Positions 8,951 to 17,300 of a stretch of 37,236 nucleotides of DNA are shown here, one piece after another. The notes beneath the pieces were generated by a model that had not been told where the DNA came from, did no database searches, and was given only the letters and a program-made list of their open reading frames with translations. Origin of the DNA: Acidobacteriaceae bacterium (GTDB taxonomy: Bacteria > Acidobacteriota > Terriglobia > Terriglobales > Acidobacteriaceae); contig JASHTS010000199.1 of assembly GCA_030040425.1 (NCBI GenBank), positions 1 to 37,236 of the forward strand. Direction: 5' to 3'. The position numbers and the translations under genes are program-made. Numbering within the stretch: the stretch's first letter is position 1; each line of letters starts with the position of its first letter.

Positions 8951-9355
8951 CTATTGCGCCTCTGAATGCAGAGCAGACGGCACCGGCGCACGTTGAAGCG
9001 CGAGAAGCTCCGGCTTACAGCACGCACGAAGCAGCCGCAACGAGTCTGCCTGCATTTCCCGGTTGTTCTCGAACGTCGCAAACACTGCGTCCAGAATGGA
9101 ATTTGCCGCGGCATCCCGGGGGCGGCGGATGCTGTAGTGCATCCATTTCCCCTCGCGCCGCGCGCTGACAATGCCGGCGTTGCGCAGATAGGCCAGATGC
9201 CGCGAAATTTTCGGTTGCCCCTGTTGCAGAATCTCCACGAAATAGCAGACGCACACCTCCCTCTCGGCCATCAGGTTGAGAAGGCGAAGCCGTGTGGGGT
9301 CGGCGAGCGCCGCAAACAGACGGGCGAGAGCGAAGGGTTTGGACTGCCTTGCCAT
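8951..9355 (-). CDS. arsR: ArsR family metalloregulator
   Basis: This 134-residue winged-helix repressor has the ArsR/SmtB pattern: LFAALADPTRLRLLNLM, then the recognition helix region QPKISRHLAYLRNAGIV and the wing RREGKWMHYSI. A CVC motif (Cys35 and Cys37) matches the arsenite-binding CVC of the classical E. coli-type site, and a further Cys pair (112-113) near the C-terminus could contribute ligands. In the family, arsenite binding releases the repressor from DNA. It is divergent from arsM with 77 bp between start codons, so it probably represses both directions. The ATG at 9355 has no convincing Shine-Dalgarno but sits six bases after a TATAAT, suggesting leaderless translation. Confidence 0.93.
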   Translation of the reverse strand: MARQSKPFALARLFAALADPTRLRLLNLMAEREVCVCYFVEILQQGQPKISRHLAYLRNAGIVSARREGKWMHYSIRRPRDAAANSILDAVFATFENNREMQADSLRLLRACCKPELLALQRAPVPSALHSEAQ

Positions 9356-9432
9356 GCCGAAATTATATACGCCTTGACAAATATATTCTACATTTCATAC
9401 ATTCGCCTTAGCCGATGTGAGGTGCTTGTTTC
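9356..9432. promoter_or_regulatory. divergent arsR/arsM promoter-operator region
   Basis: This 77-bp region is far more AT-rich than its surroundings. On the plus strand TTGACA (9374-9379) is followed after 18 bp by TACATT (9398-9403), a plausible arsM promoter, with GAGG at 9419-9422 serving as ribosome binding site. On the minus strand a perfect TATAAT occupies 9367-9362, six bases before the arsR ATG. The two promoters overlap, so one ArsR dimer bound in the AT-rich core could block both. A specific inverted repeat could not be chosen reliably. Confidence 0.6.
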
Positions 9433-10257
9433 ATGGACACAAAGACGCTGGTGCAGGAGAAGTACGGGGCCACGGCCCGTTCCGTGCGAGCGAGCAGCGC
9501 AAACGCCTGCTGCGACCGTAAGCCGATCTGCTGCGATCCCATCACAACCGATCTATATGGTGATGCCGAAAAGGGACTGGTGCCGGAGAATGCGGTGCGG
9601 GCTTCGCTTGGCTGCGGCAATCCAACGGCATTGATCGAGCTGAAGCCGGGCGAAGTTGTCCTTGACCTGGGCTCCGGTGGTGGTATCGATGTGCTCCTGT
9701 CTGCGAAGCGAGTGGGGTCAACCGGCAAAGTCTACGGCCTCGATATGACCGATGACATGTTGGCGTTGGCGCGTGAAAACCAAAGGCAGGCAGGCGCCTC
9801 CAACGTCGAGTTCCTCAAGGGCGAAATCGAAAGCATCCCGTTGCCCGACAACTCCGTCGATGTCATTATCTCGAATTGCGTTATTAACCTCTCCACTGAC
9901 AAGTCCCGCGTGCTTCGCGAGGCCTTCCGCGTGTTGAAGCCGGGCGGACGTTTTGCTGTCTCGGATGTGATTGTGCGCGGCGCGGTTCACGACGAGGTGC
10001 GCCAGAGCATGGTGCTCTGGGCGGGTTGCGTTGCCGGTGCTTTAGAGGAGGGGGATTACAGGGGCAAGCTCGCGGCTGAGGGATTCATCGAGATTTCTCT
10101 GGAACCGACCCGCGTCTACCGGATCGGGGATGCAAGAGGGTTCCTCAGCGAGGCCGGGATCGACGTTGACGCCATCGCGCCGCAAGTGGACGGCAAGATC
10201 ATGAGCGCGTTTGTGCGAGCAACAAAGCCAGCAGCCCAGCCTGAGAGAGCGCTATGA
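9433..10257 (+). CDS. arsM: arsenite S-adenosylmethionine methyltransferase ArsM
   Basis: This 274-residue class I methyltransferase methylates As(III) with SAM, giving methylated and volatile arsenicals. The SAM-binding motif is VVLDLGSGGGIDVL (about 76-89), followed by GLDMTDDML. The three cysteines that define ArsM are in place: Cys61 in SLGCGNP, Cys149 in ISNCVINLS and Cys199 in WAGCVAG. An N-terminal pair of CC motifs (26-27 and 33-34) adds further thiols, as in characterised ArsM enzymes. It is the first gene of the plus-strand ars operon, divergent from arsR, and overlaps the next gene by four bases (ATGA), implying coupled translation. The ATG at 9433 follows GAGG at 9419-9422. Confidence 0.95.
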   Translation: MDTKTLVQEKYGATARSVRASSANACCDRKPICCDPITTDLYGDAEKGLVPENAVRASLGCGNPTALIELKPGEVVLDLGSGGGIDVLLSAKRVGSTGKVYGLDMTDDMLALARENQRQAGASNVEFLKGEIESIPLPDNSVDVIISNCVINLSTDKSRVLREAFRVLKPGGRFAVSDVIVRGAVHDEVRQSMVLWAGCVAGALEEGDYRGKLAAEGFIEISLEPTRVYRIGDARGFLSEAGIDVDAIAPQVDGKIMSAFVRATKPAAQPERAL

Positions 10258-10748
10258 CGGAAAAGCGCTACAACGTATTGTTCCTTTGTACGGGCAACTC
10301 TGCGCGCTCGATCATGGCCGAAGCCATCCTCAATCGCAAGGGCAAAGGCAGATTCACCGCGTACAGCGCGGGCAGCCATCCCACCGGAGGAGTGCGCCGG
10401 GAAGCGTTGAAGCAAATTGAATCGGCGGGCATTTCCACGGAGGGACTGCGCAGCAAATCGTGGGATGAGTTCGCGAAGCCGGGAGCGCCGGAACTCAACT
10501 TTGTGTTCACCGTGTGCGACAACGCCGCCCGGGAAACCTGCCCCTACTGGCCGGGGCAGCCGATGACGGCGCATTGGGGAGTGCCCGATCCTGCGGCGGT
10601 CAAGGGTGCGCCGGAGGAAATTGACCGCGCCTTTCACGATGCCTTCGTGACTCTTGAGCGGCGGATCACGCTTTTTCTTTCATTGCCACCGGCGACACTC
10701 GAAGGAATGACCATTCAGGAAGAACTCAGGCGGATAGGGCAGCAATGA
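10254..10748 (+). CDS. arsC: arsenate reductase ArsC, low-molecular-weight phosphatase type
   Basis: The 164-residue protein has the low-molecular-weight tyrosine phosphatase loop LCTGNSARS (nucleophile Cys12, Arg18) and the general acid Asp112 in GVPDPA. Two further cysteines, Cys88 (TVCDN) and Cys96 (ETCP), match the relay pair of thioredoxin-coupled arsenate reductases. It should reduce arsenate to arsenite, giving the substrate for the neighbouring methyltransferase and channel. Its start overlaps arsM by four bases and its end overlaps the aquaporin start by four bases, so the three genes form a tight operon. The tail beyond about residue 140 slightly exceeds the typical length for the family. 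Confidence 0.94.
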   Translation: MTEKRYNVLFLCTGNSARSIMAEAILNRKGKGRFTAYSAGSHPTGGVRREALKQIESAGISTEGLRSKSWDEFAKPGAPELNFVFTVCDNAARETCPYWPGQPMTAHWGVPDPAAVKGAPEEIDRAFHDAFVTLERRITLFLSLPPATLEGMTIQEELRRIGQQ

Positions 10749-11437
10749 AAGCGTCTCTGATGCGGAGGCTCACAGCGGAGTTTGTTGGCACGCTGTTTCT
10801 CTTGGCTGCTGTTGTCGGCTCCGGAATCATGGGAGAGCGGTTGGCTTCGGGCAACGTTGCCGTTGCTCTTTTGGCAAATTCCATCGCCACGGGCGCGGCG
10901 CTTGTGGCGCTGATTCTCGCCTTCGGTCCCATCTCCGGCGCTCACTTCAATCCGGTTGTGACTCTTGCGGAGGCGTGCCAGGGCGACACGATCTGGCGAG
11001 ACGTGCCGCTCTATATCGCGGCGCAAGTGTCGGGGGCTGTCTCCGGGGTCGCTGTTGCCAACTTGATGTTCGGTGAACCATTATTTTTCACGGCGGCGCG
11101 CGCGCGCAGTGGCTGGGGACAGTTGTTCAGCGAGTTCATCGCTACCTTTGGATTGCTTGCCGTGATATGGGGTTGCGGCAAGCCGCGCCCGTCTGCGGTT
11201 CCGTATGCGGTTGGTTCGTACATTGCGGCGGCATACTGGTTTACTTCGTCCACTTCGTTTGCCAACCCCGCGGTCACTCTTGCTCGCACTCTGACAAACA
11301 CCTTTTCAGGCATTCGCCCGGCGGACATGCCCGGCTTCGTCTTCTCCCAGCTTGCAGGGACGTTCGTGGCTGTCCTGTTCTTCCGCTGGCTGCGTCCGTC
11401 GGGCGATACTGCACAATTACCCGCTCCCACAAAGTGA
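10745..11437 (+). CDS. aqpS: MIP-family aquaglyceroporin, AqpS-like arsenite channel
   Basis: This 230-residue membrane protein has the two half-helix signatures of the major intrinsic protein family: HFNPVV (Asn69-Pro-Val) and FANPAV (Asn174-Pro-Ala), with Arg181 at the selectivity filter position. About six hydrophobic segments fit the fold. The first motif is NPV rather than NPA, as in several ars-linked channels. In the Sinorhizobium AqpS model, ArsC makes arsenite inside the cell and the channel lets it flow out down its gradient. No ArsB or Acr3 pump gene is nearby, so this channel is the likely exit. The last dozen codons overlap, antisense, a TonB-receptor remnant, so the C-terminus may be acquired sequence. 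Confidence 0.93.
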   Translation: MKASLMRRLTAEFVGTLFLLAAVVGSGIMGERLASGNVAVALLANSIATGAALVALILAFGPISGAHFNPVVTLAEACQGDTIWRDVPLYIAAQVSGAVSGVAVANLMFGEPLFFTAARARSGWGQLFSEFIATFGLLAVIWGCGKPRPSAVPYAVGSYIAAAYWFTSSTSFANPAVTLARTLTNTFSGIRPADMPGFVFSQLAGTFVAVLFFRWLRPSGDTAQLPAPTK

Positions 11438-11770
11438 AGTTCTTCAGGATCGAAGAAGTCGAAGTCATTCGTCGGCTCGGAGCGCAGCAGGTACTCCGGA
11501 AAGGTGCGGTAATTCCAGGATCCCGGCTGATTGGAAGAGGCAGTGTCGAGCTCGAGGCATTGAATGAAGGCGTGCCGGTGTCGAGCGGATGGTTGTTAAA
11601 CCCTCTGAAGCTTCCGGCATAATTCGCATTGGTCGACCACGGGATTCGCGTCTTCGAAAGGTACTCGAAAATTGCGGTAAGCTCCCATCCGGAGGTCGCC
11701 TTATCCAGCCAGGTGGAGTTGTTGAGAAACTGCCGTCCCTTGCCGGAAGAAAGCTGATAGATTGTCTCTT
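11403..11770 (-). pseudogene. frameshifted C-terminal fragment of an Oar-like TonB-dependent receptor
   Basis: Read on the minus strand, this stretch encodes pieces in the order found near the C-terminus of acidobacterial carboxypeptidase-regulatory TonB receptors. First comes YQLSSGKGRQFLNN with GWELTAIFEYLSKTRIPWS (about 11759-11630). Then, in a different frame, comes NYRTFPEYLLRSEPTNDFDF (about 11520-11455). Finally, back in the first frame, comes SILKNFTLWERVIVQYR (about 11454-11403). Two compensating frameshifts are therefore needed, and the bulk of the receptor plus its final strands are missing. The lower end runs into the aquaporin gene and the upper end stops about 20 bp before the glycosidase start. 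It is a dead fragment that fills the gap between these genes. Confidence 0.7.
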
Positions 11771-11791
11771 TAGTTTGTTCTGGAGGATGGC

Positions 11792-14359
11792 ATGCGGAAC
11801 TGCAATTGGCGAATGTTGCCGCTCTCTCTGCTTGCGCTGGTCTGCACGGGGTATGCGCAGCAGCGTCCACCCGCGATCCCTCTCGGCCAGCTCGATCCCA
11901 CGCGTACGATCAAGCGGACCGACCTGTTTTCCTCTTTTCACGCGCCGCTGCCGGAGCAATACATTTGGACGCGCGAGGACTCGGCCGTGGCAGAAATGGG
12001 CGTGATCCATTACACCACGCCCGGCGTGAACGACATGACCGGACCGCATTACTTCCGGGCTCATTTCCATCTCGACAGCGTTCCCCCTGCGGCGACGCTC
12101 TACGTGGCCGGACCGCGGTCCGTGGTGGTGTACGTGAATGGAGAGCTGGCGGAGAGAGTCGCGTCCGACCTGCTCAATCCGCTGGACATGCATGTATTTC
12201 GCGCGGATGTGGCGAAATGGTTGAAACCGGGAGAAAACCTGATCGCCATCGAGGCCGTGCGCGGGCACGGCGTACCCGGGTTTTTGAACAGCCCCATGGC
12301 AATGCAGCAAATCTTCGGCGAAGTGATGGTGGCCAAGATCGTTCCTGCCATCGGTGGTGTGAACGCGCCTGCGCTCCTCGTCAGCGGTCCGGAATGGAAG
12401 GGCACGCTGCATGCCGGCGACGGATGGGAGCGGCCCGACTTTGATGACTCGAGATGGCCGGCTGTAGCGGCCATCGCGCCTATCGAGGGCTCGATCGACC
12501 TTTTCCAGTGGAATGCCGATGCCGGGCTATATGACTGGCCGGGCTATGAAGGCGCGTCGCCCTTTCTTGCGCACACGTACTTGCCTGCCGCGGAGGTGAT
12601 GGATGTGGTGGTGGGCCGCAGCGAGTTTGCGAACCTGGATGCGCTCACGTCGCCAGAAGGAACCGGCAACGAGTTCACAGTTAGACTGGGCAGCACCGCG
12701 CCGGGCGAAGAGTTTGCGCCTGGATTGACGCTCGACTTCGGCCGCGAAGTGACGGGCCGCGTGGAACTGATCTCTGACTCAAATAGCGAGGCCGCGGTCT
12801 CGATTCAATATGGCGAATCGAAGGGCGAGCTCGACAACGATCCCTACCTGGGCGTCAATGTCCTCCGCATCGCGCCGCATCAGGCCGCGCATGGACCGAA
12901 GTCCGCCTTCCGGTACGCGCGCATCCGTTTTCTATCCGGCCCGGAAGAGATCAAATTCAAGGCGATCCGGCTCGAGGACATCTATTACCCGGTACGATAC
13001 CAGGGATCGTTCGAGTCCAGCGACGCGCTGCTGAACCGCATCTGGGAGACGGGCGCGTATACCGTGCACCTGTGCATGCAAGACGATATCTGGGACGCGC
13101 CCAAGCGCGATCGCGGGCGCTGGATGGGCGATACCGACGTGAGCGGGCATGTGAGCGATGCAGTCTTCGCCGATCGTTTTCTGCTCAAGGACACGCTCTT
13201 GCGGCTCATCGGCAATGCGCCGGTTGAGCAGCACATCAACGGCATCCCCGGGTACTCATCGTTCTGGTTTACCGAGCTCGAAGATTACGAGCGGCACACG
13301 GGCGACATTGCCTATCTGCAGCAAGTTCGTCCGCAGCTTCTCCAACTGCTCAATTTCATGGACAGGGAATTCGACCCGGAAAACAACTTCATCAACCGAA
13401 CGCACGCGTGGCTGTTTGTGGATTGGGCGCCTGGGTTGAACGGCGATACGCCGGAGGCGCGTCGCGCGACGGTCATCGAATACTACCGTGCCTATCTCGC
13501 CGGCGCCGATCTGTTGCGGCAACTGGACGACGCGAAGGATGCGGAGCATTTCGAGCAGCGCGCCGCCGATCTCAAGAAGAGCGTGCAGGCATCGGTATGG
13601 TCCGCGGCCGATGGAGATTTCGGTCCGCGCTGGCAGACAAACGCGATGGCGGTGCTCTCGGGTGTGGCCGACCCCGGCCAGTATGACGCGATCTGGAAGA
13701 ACGTTCTCTCCAAGGTGGGTGAGCCCACCTACCGTCCGGACCTGATTACACCGTATTACGGAGCTTATGTTCTCGATGCTTTTGCGAAGATGGGACGGCG
13801 AGCCGAGGCGTTGAAGTGGATGCGCGAGTATTGGGGCGGCATGATCGACGAAGGCGCAACATCGTTCTGGGAGGCTTACGATCCTTCGTGGCCGAAAGAC
13901 AATCCGCATGTGGATTTGCAGGCCGATGGGCGCGCCGGCTACTTCGTCAGCCTTGCGCACGGATGGTCATCCGGGCCGACCTATTGGCTGATGGAACAGA
14001 TCCTGGGCATTCAACCCGTGGCCGAGGGCTTCAGTGAAACCGTGATCCGGCCCGACCTGGCGGACCTGCAGTGGGCGCGGGGGCAGGAGCCCACGCCGCA
14101 GGGGTTGCTGAAGGTGGAACTGCACAAGGATCGGGGACTGCAGGCCGCAATCGACCTGCCGGAGGGCGTGCGCGCTACCGTGCTCTTTCCCATCGCGCAG
14201 GGCGCCGATCACGTGATGGTGAACGGCGCGGCGAAGCAAGGCCCGTTGGCCGAGAATGGCGCACGCATGGCCATCACGCTTGATGCGCCGGGTCACTACG
14301 AGCTGCGCGCCGTCGGAATCCGTCTCTACCGCCCAATCAACACAAACGCTCCCCAATAA
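11792..14359 (+). CDS. secreted alpha-L-rhamnosidase-like (GH78-type) glycoside hydrolase
   Basis: The 855-residue protein has a Sec signal ending near GYAQQ. Beta-sandwich domains (about 30-390) include a jelly-roll with VVVYVNGELAER, followed by an alpha/alpha barrel (about 400-760) and a C-terminal beta domain. The barrel carries WDAPKRDRGRWMGDTD (from Trp434) and TSFWEAYDP (Glu694), which align with the GH78 catalytic regions. The usual Glu after RD in rhamnosidases (RDERLGW) is absent here, so specificity or family placement may differ. Rhamnose or another sugar cleaved from plant or bacterial polysaccharide is a fair guess. The start has GGAGG five bases upstream. The 3' end overlaps the convergent TPR-CHAT gene by 34 bp. 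Confidence 0.85.
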   Translation: MRNCNWRMLPLSLLALVCTGYAQQRPPAIPLGQLDPTRTIKRTDLFSSFHAPLPEQYIWTREDSAVAEMGVIHYTTPGVNDMTGPHYFRAHFHLDSVPPAATLYVAGPRSVVVYVNGELAERVASDLLNPLDMHVFRADVAKWLKPGENLIAIEAVRGHGVPGFLNSPMAMQQIFGEVMVAKIVPAIGGVNAPALLVSGPEWKGTLHAGDGWERPDFDDSRWPAVAAIAPIEGSIDLFQWNADAGLYDWPGYEGASPFLAHTYLPAAEVMDVVVGRSEFANLDALTSPEGTGNEFTVRLGSTAPGEEFAPGLTLDFGREVTGRVELISDSNSEAAVSIQYGESKGELDNDPYLGVNVLRIAPHQAAHGPKSAFRYARIRFLSGPEEIKFKAIRLEDIYYPVRYQGSFESSDALLNRIWETGAYTVHLCMQDDIWDAPKRDRGRWMGDTDVSGHVSDAVFADRFLLKDTLLRLIGNAPVEQHINGIPGYSSFWFTELEDYERHTGDIAYLQQVRPQLLQLLNFMDREFDPENNFINRTHAWLFVDWAPGLNGDTPEARRATVIEYYRAYLAGADLLRQLDDAKDAEHFEQRAADLKKSVQASVWSAADGDFGPRWQTNAMAVLSGVADPGQYDAIWKNVLSKVGEPTYRPDLITPYYGAYVLDAFAKMGRRAEALKWMREYWGGMIDEGATSFWEAYDPSWPKDNPHVDLQADGRAGYFVSLAHGWSSGPTYWLMEQILGIQPVAEGFSETVIRPDLADLQWARGQEPTPQGLLKVELHKDRGLQAAIDLPEGVRATVLFPIAQGADHVMVNGAAKQGPLAENGARMAITLDAPGHYELRAVGIRLYRPINTNAPQ

Positions 14360-17300
14360 AACGGCAGGTCCTTTCCATAGCGCTTCTTCACCGTCTCGCG
14401 CTCTTCCAGTTGTGCCTGGCGCAGCGCTTCGGGCTTCTCCATTCCGCCCAGCCACTTTTGGTAGAAGAGTGACATCAGCTCCTGCGTCTCCTTATCCGGC
14501 ACCGACCACATGCTCATCATCACCGCGTCGGCTCCGGCCTCCTGTAAACCGCGCCGCAAGCCAAAGACACCGTCAACGTTAAGATCTTTCCCCAATCCCG
14601 TTTCGCATGCGCTCAACACCACCAGTTCCGTTCCCTCCAGGTTGAGCTGGCTCGCCTCGTATGCCGTCAACACACCATCGTCCACGCCAGGCTCCTGCGC
14701 CGCGCCTTGCCGCACGCGATCCGCGCCCGCAAAAAACAGTCCCGATCGCAGCATCGGATCTTCGTTTACATTGGCGGCTGTCCCTTCTGCTTTCGCGTTC
14801 GCCTGCAATTCTTCATCCGACAGAAAGTATCCGTGCGTCGCAATGTGCACCACGCGCGGCGCGCGCACCTGCACCACCGCATCCTTCAGCGCCAGTTCGC
14901 CCGTGTACTCTGTCGCCTGCCATCCCGCTGCCTTCAGCAGCTCGTCCACGGCGTCCACTTCCACCTGCGTCCCGGGAAGCGGATTCAGATCGCCACCCTT
15001 CAAATCTCCGCCCCGCGATGGAAACTGCGCCGCATCCGCATTCGAAATCGTCGCTTCTGGAGCCGGCCTTTGCCCTGCCTGCGCCAATTCCTGCGTTCCC
15101 GCTCCCGTCGCGCCGCCGCGCAGTTCTGCAATGGCCGTCTTCTGCTGCACCGTCGTCAAATCGAACTTCGGATTCCCCACCAGCAGCGCGCTTTTCGCCT
15201 GCGTAACATGCGGGGGCAGCAGCAGATCCTTGGTGCTGTTCACAATGCGAAGCTGAATCTTCTCCATTAGCAGCTTGCCATCGCTGTCCGCCATCAATCC
15301 CATCGGAATCGTGTCCAGCACCCCGTCGGGCGAAACATACACGCGCTTGGCTCCGCCCAGCGCCGCCTCCAGGGGCTTCCAGAACCCCGCGTACGCCGCG
15401 CTTGTATTCGCGGCATTCGGCGGTTGTCCCGGTGCAGCCGGCGTTTCCTCTACTTCCAGTCCGCGTGTCTGTCCCACATCTTCGCGATAGGCGATCATCG
15501 GCCCGGCTTCCAGGTTTTTCGCCGTTCCCAGGGCCACAAATGCAGGCTCAGCGCAATCAGGCGTCACCACCAGGGCCGCGTAGACCCTCTCCGAAGTCAG
15601 CGCGATGCCGTCGCCGAACTGGAACCGCACAAACTCCACGGCTGTCTCGCCTGGTTTCAGCGTCTTCTGCACGTCCTTCCATGTCGCAGCGTTCTGCGTC
15701 TTCTGCTGTGCCCACACGGCAGAACGCTTCATTAGCTCTCCTTCCAGGGCGCTCGCCTCATTTGCAGCCTGGCTCAATTGCTGGCGGTAGTTCGCAGGGT
15801 CGCCCGTGGTCGAATTCATGAGCGCCGCAACCTGCGCCTTGTCGCCGGCCAGCTTGTCGAGCATGGCCATGGCCTGCGAATCGCCGCTCGCCTGCACTGC
15901 CGCGCGCATTGACGTTGCACTCTGCGCAATCAACCCCTTCTCCGCGAGCACCACGTCGTACATTTCGCCCGTCAGTTCCGGCATCTGCGCGTGGTACTTG
16001 AGCACGAAACTGTAGAAGAGAGGAAGATCTACGTAAAATCCCGCCAGATAGATCAACCTGTCCCGCTCGCTCATGGTGCTGGCGTTGGCTCGGAATTCGT
16101 CCATCCGGTTTTTGAGAAAATTCTGGAAATACGGCGCCGCCTGCGCGGGCTTGTCCCATGCGTAGTACAGAGCCGCCAGGTTTTCTTCCGCGTCGCCCAC
16201 GCGAGTGTCGTTGCCCTGGGGATGAGCCTGTTCGATCTTCAGATGTTCGAGATAAAGCGGTTCGGCGTCGGCGAACTTCAGCCCGTCTTTGTAGTCGCGC
16301 GCCAAACCCAGTTCGGCGTCGGAAACGGCTGTGCTGTCGGCTGGCCCGGACTTTTCCAGAATTGCCAACGCCTGCTTGTGCAGCTTCTCAGCCAGGTCGT
16401 GGCTCTGCCCGTCCTCCGCAATGTCTGCGAGGCCGTCGAGGCATTGGGCATAACCGACGCTGGCATTGCCCTGCGCCTTCTGGTAGATCTCTGCCGCCAG
16501 CGTGAATCCCTGCCGCGCCTGCTCATATTTTCGCTCTGACCGCAGCACGAACGCCGCGTTGTAGATCACGTCGGCTACGCGCGGGTCCGATTGCCCCAGC
16601 ACCTTCATATAAACAGGAATCGCGTTGTAAAAATACTGGTCCGCCACTCCATAGTCGCCATGAAAGCCGTGCAGCGTTGCCAGGTCCGCCATGATAATCG
16701 CGGTCGTCAGGCTTTGCGGCCCCACTGTTTTCATGTCGATCGACAAGGCCTGATTCAGCGCCCGGTCCGCGTCGCTGTAGCGCGCTTCGAAGTCAAAGAG
16801 ATCTCCCAGATTATCCAGAATTACGGCCACATCCGGATGATTGGGGCCCAGCACCTTTGCCGTGTTTGTCAACGCCTGCACCAGCAGCGCTTCGGCCTGC
16901 GGATACTTTCCTTCGTCGCGAAAAAGCGCTCCCACATCCTGCTCGGTGGTCGCAATTCCCACCAGGTCCGGAGGATTCTCCTTCTCCATCAAAACGATGC
17001 CTTTGCCGTAAGCCTGCTCGGCCTCAGCGAACTTGCCTTCATCGTGATACACCGTCGCCAGGTCGGCAAGAGCCACTCCGATATGCGGGTGATCCGAGGC
17101 CGGCACACTCAAATCCAGCGCGATTGCCTGTTCGTAAACCTGCTCGGCATCGGTGTATCTGCGCATGGATAGATACAGCGTGCCCAGCCCATCCAGCGCG
17201 GTGGCCGCATCGGCGGTCTTTCCCAGCTTGGAATCAATTGCGATCGCTTTTTTGTAAAATGGCTCCGCGTCGGCGTATTTGTCTTCTTTCCTCAGGATCA

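Noticed and set aside
8492-11791. Possible attachment-site duplication of the tRNA-Ser 3' end flanking the accessory patch.
   Set aside because: I looked for a second copy of the T-arm and acceptor sequence up to the glycosidase gene and saw none, and there is no integrase.
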